64,000 bases of DNA from contig NC_047081.1 in NCBI RefSeq assembly GCF_902459465.1, forward strand, positions 8,585,883 through 8,649,882, written 5' to 3'. The translations under genes were made by a program, and so were the position numbers. Source of the DNA: Asterias rubens (taxonomy: Eukaryota; Echinodermata; Asteroidea; Forcipulatida; Asteriidae). The notes under the pieces are model-generated. The model was not told the origin of the DNA. It was given only the letters and a program-made list of their open reading frames with translations, and did no database searches. Positions 21,001 to 36,000 of this stretch are shown here, piece by piece (positions within the stretch are counted from its first letter, which is position 1; every line of letters begins with the position of its first letter).

Positions 21001-24000
21001 TAAAATAACTATCATTTAACATTTTACAAGTAAACTGAAACATCCTTTTTCCACCAACAGATGGAAAAGAAGAATACCCCTCAGGTTGTTATTAATTTTT
21101 ATCTGATTGAATTAAGGAAGAATCCTGTTTCCTCATTAAATTATAATAATTCTCTTTTGGCCCCCACTCCTCGTTTCTGACAAACAGGAAATGCTAAATG
21201 TGTTGCATCACTCAAAAGTGAATGTTGTAGTGTTTAAACGCCTGTGGTGAATACCTCTTGAACTGTGGTGTGCTGATCACTGTTTTCGCTACAGTGTTTA
21301 CGACTATATACAAAAAATGTACAGTGACATTTTGCACAACAAAACCATATGTGTGGACCCTATAAATAATTAATAACTTTAATTTGTTTTGTTATTCCTA
21401 CATGCAAATATTTATTTAAAGGCAGTGGACACTATTGGTAATTACTCAAAATAATTATCATCATAAAACCTTTCTTGATTACGAGTAATGGGGAGAGGTT
21501 GATAGTATAAACCATTGCGAGAAACAGCTCCCTTATGAAGTGACGTAGTTTTCGAGAAAGAAGTAATTTTCCACGAATTTGATTTCGAGACCTCAAGTTT
21601 AGAATTTTGAGGTCTCGAAATCAAGCATCAGAAAGCACACAACTTCGTGTGACAAGGGTGTTTTTTCTTTCGTTTTTTTCTCGCAACTTCGACGACCCAT
21701 TGAGCTCAAATGTTCACAGGTTTGTTATTTTATGCATATGTTGAGTTGAGATACACCAACTGTGAAGACTAGTCTTTGACAATTACCAATAGTATCCACT
21801 GTATTTTAAATGAATGAGTATTGACTACTATTGTAGTCTTTGCATTGCTGTCCTCTTCTAGCAATTTTCCTGTTCTAAACAGGTAATTTGGCCAGTCCTA
21901 GCGACCTTGTTATAACGAGAGTCGACTGTAATTAGAAAAACTCATTAGTTTCCAGCCCATTACTTCCTAATTCAGACTTATAAATCCAGTCTTCTTGATA
22001 GCACTTTTGCCTGCTACACTGTACCAGAGTCATACATAATCCTGATAATCAGAATTTCTTGACAGAATAATAAAAATAACAATAATTGTGACTTCTTATA
22101 TAGCGCATACAGTATTTCCTGAACGATGTGGGACTACGTTTTGAATTTTGAGACCTAATAATGTAATGGTGTACAAGGTGCTGAGGCCCAATTTGCAGCC
22201 AATCAGACCAGGAACACCGGGGCGAACCCCTTCTCTTTTCAATCAGTGCACTGACTGGGTTATTTTACATGCCTTACACAACACATGGGACCAACAGCTT
22301 TACGTCCCATCCAAAGGACGAAGCAATGGTCAAGTGTCTTGCTTAAGGACACAAGTGTCGCGGCTGGGGATTCAAACCCACACTCTGCTGATCAGAAACA
22401 CCAGCGCTTGAATTCGGTGCTCTTAACCGCTCGGCCACGACACTTCCACAGACTCTTTGACAACCACTGTGCTTTTATATTTTTAATGTAAATCTGTACT
22501 ATAGTTCAGCTGCCTACCGGCTGCGACAATGTTTTTCATAAACCAGCAACGATAATGAAAATAAAATAAAAGGATACATGAGGTGTCTTCTGGCGACATG
22601 AAAGTACCGTAGAATCTCGGTACAAACGGTCTGAGACTGGAGTAGATCTGACTGGGCTGGTCCGGTCTGCTCACGTTGTGATAAAACATTCGTTCCCTCT
22701 TCCCTCGGGAGGCATTCTGCGCTGGTTTTAAGACGGCTCCTGTACCATCTTGAAGAAGACCTGAGTTGGGGAATGTCAAATTTTAAAATTAACTTTTGTC
22801 TAAAACCAGTAAACTGAGGATTTCCAAAACAAAGTTATGATCTGAGTGCTTTACACAAACAAATTTTCAATCAATCAATTAATCAGTTTATTTCCACAGT
22901 ATCAAAATCACAATCAAAATCAAATCAAAGGCAAGGTAAATTGGAAGTTAAGAGATAAATAGTTGTTTGATAAGATTTATAACTAAATGAAACGGCCTAA
23001 TAAGCAAGGACGTTCATGAAACTGTGGAGGGACCCATAAAGAAGCAAAGCTTGTAAGGTTATGGTTTCCTGAGCAAGCTTGTGCATTGAGCTGATAATTA
23101 TTTAGATGTTTTGTGGAAGATACATGTACTACTCCAGGTAGGAAAAATGTTCGTGCACAGCTGCTGACAATGAAAGCTGCATTCATCGGTAATTGCTTTC
23201 AATGAACATGGGAGTACAGTCGTACAAGCGTTCTAAGATTATAGAAAGAGAGCCACGTGAATCAACAAAACCAGTGGACTTTTTAACTAGAGTTAATAAA
23301 AATATGCAATCAAAATGAGAAATGTCACGCTTGTTAGTTTACTTATCTAACACCAGGGCAGAACCTTAACATACATTGTTTAACGCCAAGTAAAAGTGTG
23401 GGTAAAATACATGAAAGTTGTTTGAGTACATGAACTTCAGCATTCTCCTTTAACAGCGGTCTACCAGTTCAAACACCTAAAGGCCACTCAAAATTCTCTC
23501 CAAATGGTCCTGCTGGCTTGTTCAGTGTAAATAAGCAAATATGAACTATGGACAAGTGCAAAATCTTACGGACAAGTGAAATGAAACGCTAACTGGTCCA
23601 GGTGGCTAGTCGCTGAAACGGTTAGGCCTGAGCGCCTGCTACTTAACGGAGGGCAGAAGGCAATGGACCCTTCCCATGAAATATGCTTATTACATTCACG
23701 CATGCGTACAGACCCTGTTGGTTGGCAAACACCATAGAGCTGTGCACTAAGCAGACGCGCAGTCGCGTCTGCGTCACGCACCCATTAGCCGTGTACAAAA
23801 CAGCGCGATGTTCCCTCATTTTGCCAACCAAAACGTTAGTGCGTACGCGCTACGTGCAATTTACATATTTCATGGGAAGGGTCTATTGGCTCAATGCCCC
23901 CTGGTCATTGCCTAGGTGCCCTTGATTTCCTCATAGGATGCCCTCTACCTAGGAGGAAATGCCTTAGTGCCCTTGCCCTTTCAAAATCGAAGCATACAGG

Positions 24001-27000
24001 CCTGCAGGGTTATGAGCAAACCATGTTACTATGGGGCTGACTTGGTAGGCTTACATGAAATGAGACTTTCAGACTATTAAAAAAACAAATTGTGAAATTA
24101 GTAGGTCGAGAATCCTGCCTTTTTTGAGAGGAGAGTGAATCCAAGACCTTCCAAGCCTAAAGAAGTGTTTCACATTAAGGGCAAAATTGTACAACTCCGC
24201 TTACTGTAAGCAAAGAATCAGCGCTTACAGAAACAGGGAATTCTATGCTGACGTCAAGCGTATTTCACGGGTTAGCTGTGAATTGTTGCATGTGCGTGTG
24301 CGTACTCCGTGTTACTTTACTAGGCATTCTGCGCTTACAAAGCTAGCGCAGAGATTTGGCGCTTGCCCTGTAAGCGCAGAATGGTAATCACAAGCGCGTA
24401 ACTCAGCGGTAAGCAGAGCCATAGAATTGGGCCCTGCACGAGTCCATCAGAAAAGGGCCCAATTTTATATAGCTGCTAAGCACACTTGCTTAGCCTGAAA
24501 TTTTTGCCTTGATAAACACAGGCTTACCATTTCCATGTGCTTTTCAGGATTTATGCAAACAACAGCTGAATACTAATTAAAGCAATATGCAACAAATGGA
24601 AATTTGGTTGGTAGTCCTGTTTTTATCAAAAGAAATTTCATGCTAAGTAAGTTTTTGTACTTAGCAGCTCTATGAAATTTGGCCCAGATGTGTCTATGCT
24701 GCATGACAAATTCAGCTAACACCCGATTATTATAAATGAATTTTATGGAGTCCTTCAACAATGCTTTTATATTGCGTTGCATGGCACTGTGTCAATACTG
24801 CAGCAATGGAATGCAGCAGTCAGTACACATTATGCAAACAGAAAACGAATTAACTCTGAAAACCAACTAGTGAATCTATACGTACATAATACCATAGAGC
24901 TAAGTTCCTAGCTCTATGACAATTGTAGGCCTATAGTTTATATTTTTAAACAATGCATCAAAATTATGTAGATTTTTAAGTAGTATGTAATTTTTCAGTA
25001 CTTTTTATCTTAATGGTTTTCAACACTTCTTGATGATGCGCGACTGATCATTTTTGTGGAAATCACGCAATTTAAATCTCTAATTATTATTATGTGCAAT
25101 GGTTTAAAATGCTTTAGATTGCGTTATGGCACAACAACACTAGAGTACATTTTGCAAGCATAAAATGAACTGCAACCATTGAATCTACATGTCTGTTTCT
25201 ATTCTTAAAAAAACACTGCATCCAAATTATGTTTATTTCTGTAATGGTTTCGATGCAGCACTGTGTCCATACTACAGCACTGGAAATCCCAGGCAATGTG
25301 CGCCAGACAGAAAATGAACCGTGAAACCAAGTAGTGAATCTATACATGATTGTTGTGTATTTCTCAAATTAAGAACTGATATTATGTGTGTATTGGTAGA
25401 GGAACACGTTGCCTTGGATCGGTCGAGTTGGTCTTTGAAAAGCGTTTGAAACCGTTTTTTAAAATAATTTATGCATATGGGTAAAAAAGATGTTGCAAAA
25501 GTAGAATACAATGATCCACACAAACATGCCTCGAAATTGCACGGTTTTCCTTTTTCTCGTCGACTAACACAGTCGGCCATTTATGGGATTCAAATTTTTG
25601 ACTCCGATAACACGGTCGGCCATTTATGGGAGTCAAATTTTTGACTTTAATGGCCGACCATGTTAGTTCCGCCGTAAAAGGAAAACCACGCAATTTCGAA
25701 GAAAACTTGTGTGGATCATTGTATTCTACTTTTAAAACATCTTTCCAACCATATGCATTCTAAAAAAGAACGGTTACAAACGCTTTTTATAGACCAACTC
25801 GACCGATCCAAGGCAACGTGTTCCTATAAATGGTTTGTAGCTATCGTGTTGTGGCACACTACATAACATGTTCACACTGCAGCATTGGAATGCAATATAA
25901 AGAATGTAGGCCCAACACGTTAAAGCAAACATAAAATGAACTGTAAAAACTAACAGTGAATTTTCATGATTGTTTAAAGGGAAGGTACACGTTTGGTAAT
26001 TGTCAAAGACCAGTCTTCTCACTTGGTGTATCCCATCATAAACATAAAATAACAAGCCTGTAAAAATTTGGGCTCAATCGGTCATGAAAGTTGCGAGAAA
26101 ATGATGAAAGAAAAAAAAAACCCTTGTTGGACGAATTTGTGTGCTTTCAGATAGGAATAAAAGACGTCTAGCTAGAAGTCTTTTATTATTTTAGTGAGAA
26201 ATTACCTCTTTCTCAAAGACTACATTTTATAATACTTCAGAGGGAGTCATTTCCCACAATGTTTTATACTATCTAGAGCTCTCCAATGCTCATTACCAAG
26301 TAAGTTTTTAAGTTAATATTTGTTTTGAGTAATTACCAAATGTGTACCTTCCCTTTAAATACACTTGAACAATGCATTGATATTTGTAGTGTGTGTTTGT
26401 AATGGTTTGAAATGCTTTAAGAGTGCGTTGTGGCACACTGTGTTCACAGTTTATTCACACTGCAGTACCGGACCGCGAAATGTACACATTAGACAAACAG
26501 AAATCTACATGATTGTTTCTAATACTCTGAAACAATACATCAATATTACGTGATGTATTTGTAAAAGTTTGAAATGCCATCTGAGTTCTGGCTGTTGACA
26601 CAACTCACAATGACATTATATATATAAACATACAGGGAACGATTGCATCCAGCACTCTTTGCATATCAAAATATTTTGACAGAACAGACTTTGTGCACAC
26701 AGAATGCTAATATTGAGTTAGCAACTGGTGATTTTTTGAGTTAGCAACTGATACATCTGGTGCAGCATTTTGCAAGGGAAATCTTTCACTGACATAAGAG
26801 TATATGAAGTTTAAAGACACTAGACCCTATTGGTAATTGTCAAAGACCAGTCTTCTCACTTGGTGTCTCTCATGATATGCATAAAACAACAAACCTGTGA
26901 AAATTTGAGCTCAATCGGTCGTCGAAGTTGCGAGATAGTAATGAAAGAAAAAACACCCTTGGCACACGAAGTTGTGTGCTTTCAGATGCTTGATTTCGAG

Positions 27001-30000
27001 ACCTCAAGTTCGTGGAAAATTACTTCTTTCTCGAAAACCGCGTCACTTCAGAGAGAGCTGTTTCTCACATTACAATGTTTTATACTACATGTATCAACCT
27101 CTCCCCATTACTCATTACCAAGTAAGGTTTTATGCTAATAATTATTTTGAGAAATTACCAATAGTGTCCACTGCCTTTAAGATTCTATGCACCATCTACA
27201 ATGTATACATTGTAAACATGTACGAGATTGGCAGTTTTGCATGGCACAGACAAAGTGCACACCACTCAACAGTGAATTCGCATTCTCACAGCTTTGATAA
27301 AAAAAAATGTCTGACTAAAATCATTCCCTGGAGTATGTTGAACTGCTTTCAACCGTTTTATCCTCTGTAGACCACTACCATCCTATTTCGTGCCCTATTT
27401 CGTGCGTACATTGTGAGAAAATACATCAACAACTGTGGATTGTATGTAAATCTACAAACAGCCTACAAATAAGGTCCCCTAACAGAGCACATAACAGACT
27501 GGCCCTAGGTGTTTGCAATCAGCTGTTATGTAAACACTATACCAATGAGTCACACAATGTTTAAATATAGACCAGCTAACTATTGTCATTATGGTTGTCA
27601 AATCAAATCAAATGGTACGTATACAATACAGCAATTTCCCCACCAGATTCTTTTCCATTTGTTAAGCTTTTTTTTCTTTTCTTTTTTTAAATTTTTGTTA
27701 TGGAAGTCGCCAGGCCACTTCAAGGTGTGGGCTACAATTTTTTTTTTTCACCAGATTCTTTTCCATTTGTTAAGCTTTTTTTCCTTTTCTTTTTTTAAAT
27801 TTTTGTTATGGAAGTCGCCAGGCCACTTCAAGGTGTGGGCTACAATTTTTTTTTCGCCAGAGGCCGTTGCAACCTACTCCTAGGGCTGAAACAGGGTTAC
27901 CCCTTTTACAGTTCATACGGATATGTAGGCTTGGGTATCATCAGTCCGAAGCCTGGCCGATAGAACAGAAAGCACTACCTCCCCAATTTTAAAATTGACC
28001 CTGAAGTCAGCCTGTTTTTCTATCATTCCAATAAATGATGAACATTATATGTAAGGCCGTGTCAAAAATTGGTGGATATGGCTACGGCTATGACTGTTGC
28101 TAAGGGTGTTGCTAAGGATGTCCTATAGTACTTCAACACATGATGATGCGGCAACCCCCAGTTGTAGCTGTAGCTGTAAAAACGAGTGACCAAAGTGTGG
28201 CTGAAAAGGCAAATAGTCAGGCGCCTTTTTGATACTGAGAATCAATGTTGAATGTTGGTAATGCACACAGGGAACCATCCTGTTTTTCTGCGCTCTGATT
28301 GGTAAACATTCAAATGAAAGCAACCAATAAGAAGCAGGAAAGATATGAAGGCTGAGGAAGGTTGTACTTTTTGTGTACTAACTCTGATTTATGAATTCAT
28401 AAAGCGCCATTGTCATGTGCGATTTTTGTTATGTACTCAAAAAGTGTCATCAGACGTACATCGTATGCCGTAATAATACGTTATCACAAGAGGGAATAAT
28501 CACTAAAGAAATACTAAACTTGAATTGGGGTTGTATCAATACCGAGGCAACACAAATCAGCAAGACACATTTTGATTTTGTTTTGTTAAAAAGCCCTTCT
28601 TTTTGTTCTTTCTTTTTTATATCTAAGCCTACAGAATTTGGGTAAACCTCAAAGAAGAAGGGACTGAAGGGAAACCAAGACCAAGACATGAAGACAAAGA
28701 GCAATGGAGTCTCTTCGACGACCTTAAAGCATCTAACGTTTGGTAATGACTCTGAAAAAACCAATGGCAATAAAAAAGTACAGCTTTGAATAGTATAATG
28801 CATTTCTTGCAATAATTGAATGCGGGAAGCGTAGCTGACAGTGAACTTTTTTCAGATGTGTATTCCAATTGCAGATTATTCTTCCTGTCACAGCGTCATA
28901 GCTTAGCTACTCTAGATTTATCTCAAAAAACGCTACCACCTCTTGATATTTTCACTGGTTAGTTTTATCTACATCACTAAATGGTTCAACAAGCAAAGGT
29001 AAACCAATACCAAGACGTGACGACAAAGAGCAATGGAGTTAGCCGTCTCTACCATGACCTTCAGGAAATTCAACACATCGTGTTCTGTAACTCACACTTT
29101 GGGGCAGAAGTCTGATGTCATGACTTTCTGCTTTGAAGAGAACAATTGCCAGGATCTCCTTCAAGAAGAGCAGCAATTTCTTCCATGGTGGCCTTTTTTT
29201 GCCATTTAAGAAATGACCCCCAAGACATTTTAAAAAGAAGTGACCCTTTCTCAAGTAGAGCGACCTTGCCCTTAAAGGGTCTGGACACATCCGAACATTA
29301 TGTGCATAAAATAAAAAATCTGTAAACAATTTTTGCTCAATTGGTCATTGAAGAAAACAATGAAAGAAAAACAAAGTTTTGGTTAAGAAGCCTACAGCAG
29401 CGTTTCATAATACATACAGCATTTTGAGAAACATGTCACTTTGAAGCAATGTGGTTATAATGTAAAAAGAAAACAGCTGTTGAATGACATAAAAATGTGA
29501 ATCTGACGATTTTTCCCTGCAGATTTTCAGAAATATCTCAAAAACGCGACCACCTTTTGAAATGAAATTTTGAAATATTATTTGTTATCGTATACATCAA
29601 TTTATATAAAATTAACAGTTCGTATAATTCGCCCTTTAACATTTAAGGAGCTGTACTATTTTGTAATGAAGCCAGTCACATGAGTCACTGCTGATGTTAC
29701 ATCAATCTAGCTGGAAATAATCCTTGCCTGGGGCATTAGGAGATGTTGATGAGACTGAGATTGAGAATGTAAACGCTCTGTACAATCCATTGTTGTTTTT
29801 AAATCTATCATTGGGCCATAACAGACAGCCATTTTTACAGGCAACTTGGAGGCAACTACATGTTCCACCGATCGGTTAACGACCAGTTGCTTTTCAAAAA
29901 TCATGTCAACCACCATACACAATAGAGCTGTTAATTTTATATAAATTGATGTATACGATAAAAAATAATATTTCAAAATTTCATTTCAAAAGGTGGTCCC

Positions 30001-33000
30001 GTTTTTGAGATATTCTGAAAATCTGCAGGGAAAAATCGTCAGATTCACATTTTTATGTCACATTTTTTTACTAGAGCTTCTTCCATTTTTTTATGGCCAC
30101 AGATCTTTTTCTGACGCCGCATCGTTTCTTTGGAATAGTCTTCCTGTGCATATTCGCCAAGCTAATACTTTACAATGTTTTAAGTCCTTGTTGAAAACTC
30201 ATTTGTTTAAAGCTTCTTTTTTGTAATTTGCCTATTTGTATCTTGTATCTTTCTCTAATTGTTTATTTTATTGTTTCTTTAATGCGCTTAGAGGCTTTTG
30301 CATTAGGCGCTTTACAAATGTCTTATTATTATTATTAATAAACTCAGACAAACCTGAAGAAGTTTTAGATCGATCGGCCATCTGGGTCACAAGAAAATAG
30401 TGAAAAACAAATAAAACATTTTGCATTATCGATGCGAACAAATAAAAAGAATAAGATGCTGACTGAGCAATCAACTCCAAACGGGAAATTAGATTAATTA
30501 TTTTGCATCAAATATCACATTTCCCACAGAAATATTTCAAGGGATTTTTTTTACTATCATCATCATTAGACTGTGTACGCTTTGTGTAAATCTGTGATCT
30601 TCATGACTTTTTTTTCTGTAATGTTCCTTTAACAGACTTTGTTCACTGGCCAAATTGCCAGTTAAAGGGTTTGGGTTATTTTTGTCACACAAAGCACAAT
30701 GCCCATAGATTTACATTAAACTTACACCGTTTCAAGAAAGCGTACCTTAAAATATTAGTTGCTGAGGTGCTGTAGTTTTTGAGAAATGAGTAAAACAATG
30801 CCATGAAAATACGTTTTTACATGCTTTATACAAAATAATTTTCGTCTCATGATCACTGAGACAAAAATTATTTTCATGACATTATTTTACTAATTTCTCA
30901 AAACCTACAGCACCTCAGCAAGTAATATTCTAAGGGAAGCTTTCTACTATCATCATCTTCAAACTGTGTGAGTTTAATGTAAACCTGTGGACATTGTGTT
31001 TTCTTGTCCTACAAAAAGTACATAGACCCTTTAAAACACTGTTAAAGACACTGGACACTATTGGTAATTGTCAAAGACCATTCTTCTCACTCGGTGTATC
31101 TCAACATTTTTATATGCATAAAATAACAAACCAATGAAAACCTTTGTGCTCAAACAGTCGTCGAAATTAAAGAAAAAACACCTTTGTCACACGAAGTTCG
31201 TTGTGTGCTTTCAGATGCTTGATTTCGAGACCTCAACTTCTAAATCTGTGGTCTCGAAATCAATTTCGTGGAAAATGACTTCTTTCGCAAAAACTACTCC
31301 ACATCAGAGGGAGCCGTTTCTCACTATGTTTTATACGATCAACCTCTCCCCATTACTATGTTACCAAGTAAGGTTTTATGCTAATAACTATTTTGAGTAA
31401 TTACCAATAGTGTCCACTGTAAGAATTCTAACTAGCCTGGTATTCACGACCTGCATTGTGTAGGATAGGATGCATTGAATTACATAAATTACATAATTAG
31501 CACAACATGAACGGACACCGGAAATGCCAACTACAAACAAACCGGCGATCTCAAACCTCTTGAAGCCCCCGCTTTTCAGGGCGGAGACTGTTCTCACAAT
31601 AGGACCTGAGTAGAGGATAAAGCCGGGTCACATTTGGGGTTAGGAAATAAATCAACAAATGAATGTTGATTATGTGATCTCTGGGCACGAGATCAATCCG
31701 ATTTAGATGATCAATCCGAGGCAGTCATGTTTAGATTGCCCTGTCATGCGTGTAGGATGAATGGGGCAATAATTATTATGTGTGTGGGGGATGTTGGTGG
31801 ACACTGCAGTGGTGTACGGTCTTCAAATGTTAACATTCTACACGCATTAGACATACAACTTAAGTGCTGGTGTACAGACTAGGATTTTATCATGACCAGC
31901 ATGCACTTCCGCTCTATTTAATTTGTCTTTGTTCAACCCGAAAACATTCTTGTTCAGTTAAAGGAACACGTTGCCTTGGATCGGTCGAGTAAGCATAAAA
32001 TAACAAGCCTGTGAAAATTTAGGCTCAGTTGGTCATCGAAGTTGCGAGAAAATGATGAAAGAAAAAACACCCTTGTTGGATCAATTTGTGTGTTTTCAGA
32101 TGGGAGTAAAAGACTTCTAGCTAGGAAAAGGGCCTTAGGTTCATAAAGGACTCAAGTCAGACATGCAAGGACTGAGTATAATTGTTAACAAGTCCATGAC
32201 GCCGTACTACACCAAGTAAAAGCTTCATTGATCTTCACTCTGATCAAGGACTCCACTTTTTTTTCTTCTTCATCTTGCTGTGATATTTAATGCCTGTGCC
32301 CAAGACACCAGCCAGTGTTTTTTTTTTTTTTTTTTTTTTTTTTTTCAATATAGAGCAATCAGGAAGATGAAATAATGAGCCAAGAAGTCTGCTGCTGTTG
32401 TAGACACTCTCTACAAGACTTTAAGGCACTGGACACATAGGTAATAATTACTCAAAATAATTACTTGCATAAAAGCTTACTAGTTATTACGAGCAATGGA
32501 GAGCTGTTGTATTTAAACAATTGTGAGAAACGGCCCCCTCTGAAGAAACGTTGTTTTTGAGAAAGAGGTAATTTCTCACTCAAATAAAAAAAGACTTCAG
32601 CTGTAGAGCATTTTATTATGCATCTGAAAGCACACAAAGCAATGCAACAAGGACCACATGTTTTTTCCTTTCATTTTACTCTTGCAATTGGTCATTCGAT
32701 GACCAATTGAGCCCAAACTTTCATAGGTTTGTTATTTTATATATTTGGGATATATATACCAAGTGAGAATACTTGTCTTCAACAATTACCAAAGGTGTCC
32801 GCTGCCTTAAAATTGCAACGTCCAACTATTTTTTGACACCTTCGTGTGAGAGACAAGAAGTCTGCTACATTGGAGTAATTAGAATAACATGCAATTACTT
32901 CATCATCAGGCCTGATACCTCAAAGAAACAATTGCCTCCGTAGCCCCTGGTCATCGTTGTCAAGGGTGCCCCCCTTTCAATGCTCCAATAGAAATTTATA

Positions 33001-36000
33001 TTATTGGCCAAAAGCACACCGAACTGAACCAATCTTGGAATGTTTTATGCATCAGCATGTACCAGGTGAAGGCCTGATACTTCACGGAGGCAACGGAGGC
33101 GGTTGCCTCCGTTGCCCCTTGTCATTGCCTTGGTGGCCTTGAAATGCTCCAGTAGAAATTTACAATTTCCTCATAGGGTGCCCTCTGCCAAAGAGAAAAT
33201 GCCTTGGTGCCCTTGTCAGCTTTAAAAAACGAAGCATACAGCCCTGTGGGTGTTTATCGTGATTTGAAAAGCCCCACGTCATGTGGAATCTGGAGCATTC
33301 GTAAAGGTTCTTGGTGACTTTTGATGAATTTGATAAAAACTGTTTCAATCTTACTTGTTTGTTAAAATTTGTTTTAAGCATCAGCACAGCAGTTAGCATG
33401 TGCCGGCAAGCAATGCGCATGTTTTTAGCAAGTGTTTCGCGTGTACCAGCAAGCAATTCGAGCGCATGGTACATGTAAAAGATACTGCTCGACTTGTCCT
33501 ACATGTATTTACCACTTCACAACATAGAGACCTCTCTAATCAAATCCATAAGAACCGACAGAGTGTTTCCAGTTTCTACAAATCTCAGCATGTGAATATT
33601 TTAAACATTTGTCATCGGCAATTTCAGACACGGAGTGCCTATCCTGCTTTACTGCATGGACAGTCAAGCCAAAGATATTATGAACAAAATCAAACTGCAG
33701 ATGTCTCTCGTCTGTGCACAAATGTTAATATTGACTCGAGTTCAGACTGACTCGCAATTTGTACATTATATGTCTCCGATAACATCTGGCACGAAATATA
33801 CCATGACATCAGAGCTGCCAACATTCGCATCCCTTGCAATCAGAGAAATTCTGTTTTCACAAAAGAACAATCAGGGAGATATAGAATTTTACATTCAACT
33901 TAACATTAATTTTAGGGAAAAAATCTCCACAATCAGATTGTCCATCAGACCATTGAAAGGTTCATTTTCAGGAAACTTTCTGCAGAATCACGGAGAAAGT
34001 TGGCGTCTCCGTGTACACACATGATACTTGTCTGAACCTAAATTTTATCAGTCCAGTCCTAATACTATACTAAACCTTTATCAAGCTGCCTTTATCTTGG
34101 TCATGTTCCTCGTATCAAAACTGTCCAATAACAGTAATGATTGCAAATAATCACTTTTCAAATAGGAACCAGACTATTTTGTTTGTTCTTACAGCCTCGG
34201 TTTTGGTAACATTGATGTCAATGGGAGATGTTCAAGATAGCTGCACCATGATGAAGGTCTATACAGACTTACAGACACTGGACACTATTGGTAATTGTCA
34301 AAGACTAGCCTTCACAGTTGGTGTATCTCAACATGCATAAAATAACAAACCCGGTCATCGAAGTTGCGAGATATTAATGAACGAAAAAACACCCTAGTCA
34401 CACGATGTTGTGTGCTTTCACAGTTTCAGATGCTTGATTTCGAGACCTCAAACTCTAAACTTGAGGTCTCAAATTCAAATACGTGGAAAATTACTTCTTT
34501 CTCAAAAACTCTGTCACTTCAGAGGGAGCCGTTTCTCACAATGTATTTTAATACTATCAACCTCTACCCATTACTGACTACCATTACTCGTTACCAAGTA
34601 AGGTTTTAATGCTGATAACTATTATGAGTAATTACCCATAGTGTCTAGTGTCTAGTGTCTTTAAGGTGTTTGGGCAATCTTCTTCTTATGCACCCATTCT
34701 GTTAAACCATGGTTAATCTATTATGGGTGCGTTCGTTTAGCTTCCCCGGGTCGACCCCGGTGTGTGGCATGTTTTATTTCCAGGACGAACATGGGTAATT
34801 ATCTGCACACATTCGTCCTGGAAAAAAAACACGCCACACACGGGGTCGACCGGGGGAAGCTAAACGAACGCACCCTATGTCTTATCACTCTGATTGCTTC
34901 TCTTCTACATGTATATTGGTGCATGCAGAGCTATGAAACTAGCCAGTTGGAACGCAGCCAGACAATACCACTTAACCCCCCCTTCCCCCCAACTCTCCGA
35001 AGTCTAGTGTACAGACTCACTCTGCGATATGATTGAACTCAGCAAAGGAAGAAATAAATGCTCCATGGTTTCAGTATCTGTTCTAGCATTAGTATCCGTT
35101 CAAGGTCAATGAACACAACACACAGTTCAATTGAGATTGGATTAATTTATAGGCCTTGATACACACACATAAGATCCATAGACAGAACTACTCGGGGTGT
35201 TGCATGGGGGGGGGGGTGCATTCAGTGTTGTGTAGCCACGATCGGCGGTGCTGGGCAGGATTGTCCAAGTCTAAAAAACAGATGCCCAGCACTCAATGAC
35301 AATTGTACCGCCAAACACAGATTTCCTCTAGAACAAATCAAAATATTGTACTCTGTGCAATAGTGCTGGGCGAATAGTGAAATTTTGGTATTCGGTTACC
35401 GCTGGCCAACTATCCAAAATGAACCGAATATTCGAAAATAGTTATTTTCGCCGCTAGAGGGCGCCTTCTTAAAAAAAATAAAAAATTGGTTCATTCATAA
35501 AAATAACTGGATCTAATTTAAAGATGGCGATTTGCTTTTTCTTTTGATCGTGATTGACTCTACGTGAAGGAAAACTTTCGTAATCTTTGAACAAATTACG
35601 TCAGAAATGTCATTGTTTAAACTCTTCACGGAGGTGAGCAAAGTTAATACTTAGTTTATGCTGTTTTATGCTGTCTTAATAGAAGTTTCTTAAGGATTCA
35701 AACAAAACATTCCTATCTGTTGTCGCCCGACGTCCACGGATATTCGGATATTAAAGAACATCCGGTTACTTGGTTGTAATTACAGGACTATCCGATTTAT
35801 AAATAGGTATTCGCGCCCATTGCGGATATCCGGTTAAGAAAAAAAAGGCATTCGCAATTACGGATAGGAAAACCTATTCGCCATTAACCGGATATTCAAA
35901 TTATTCGCCCAGGCCTACTGTGCAACCATGGTGCAACTAAGTTAGACACCAGTTCTACCTCCATGGACTCAGCTACTGTAATGGAAGCTGATGGGAGCTG

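Noticed and set aside
29993-30226. Intact LINE reverse transcriptase gene
   Set aside because: Only the last 45 or so residues match an RT C-terminus; the upstream part is the arm of an inverted repeat.
33400-34024. Two overlapping 116-129 codon frames on the plus strand
   Set aside because: No recognisable domain, no splice partners, and located inside IPMK intron 2 on the opposite strand.
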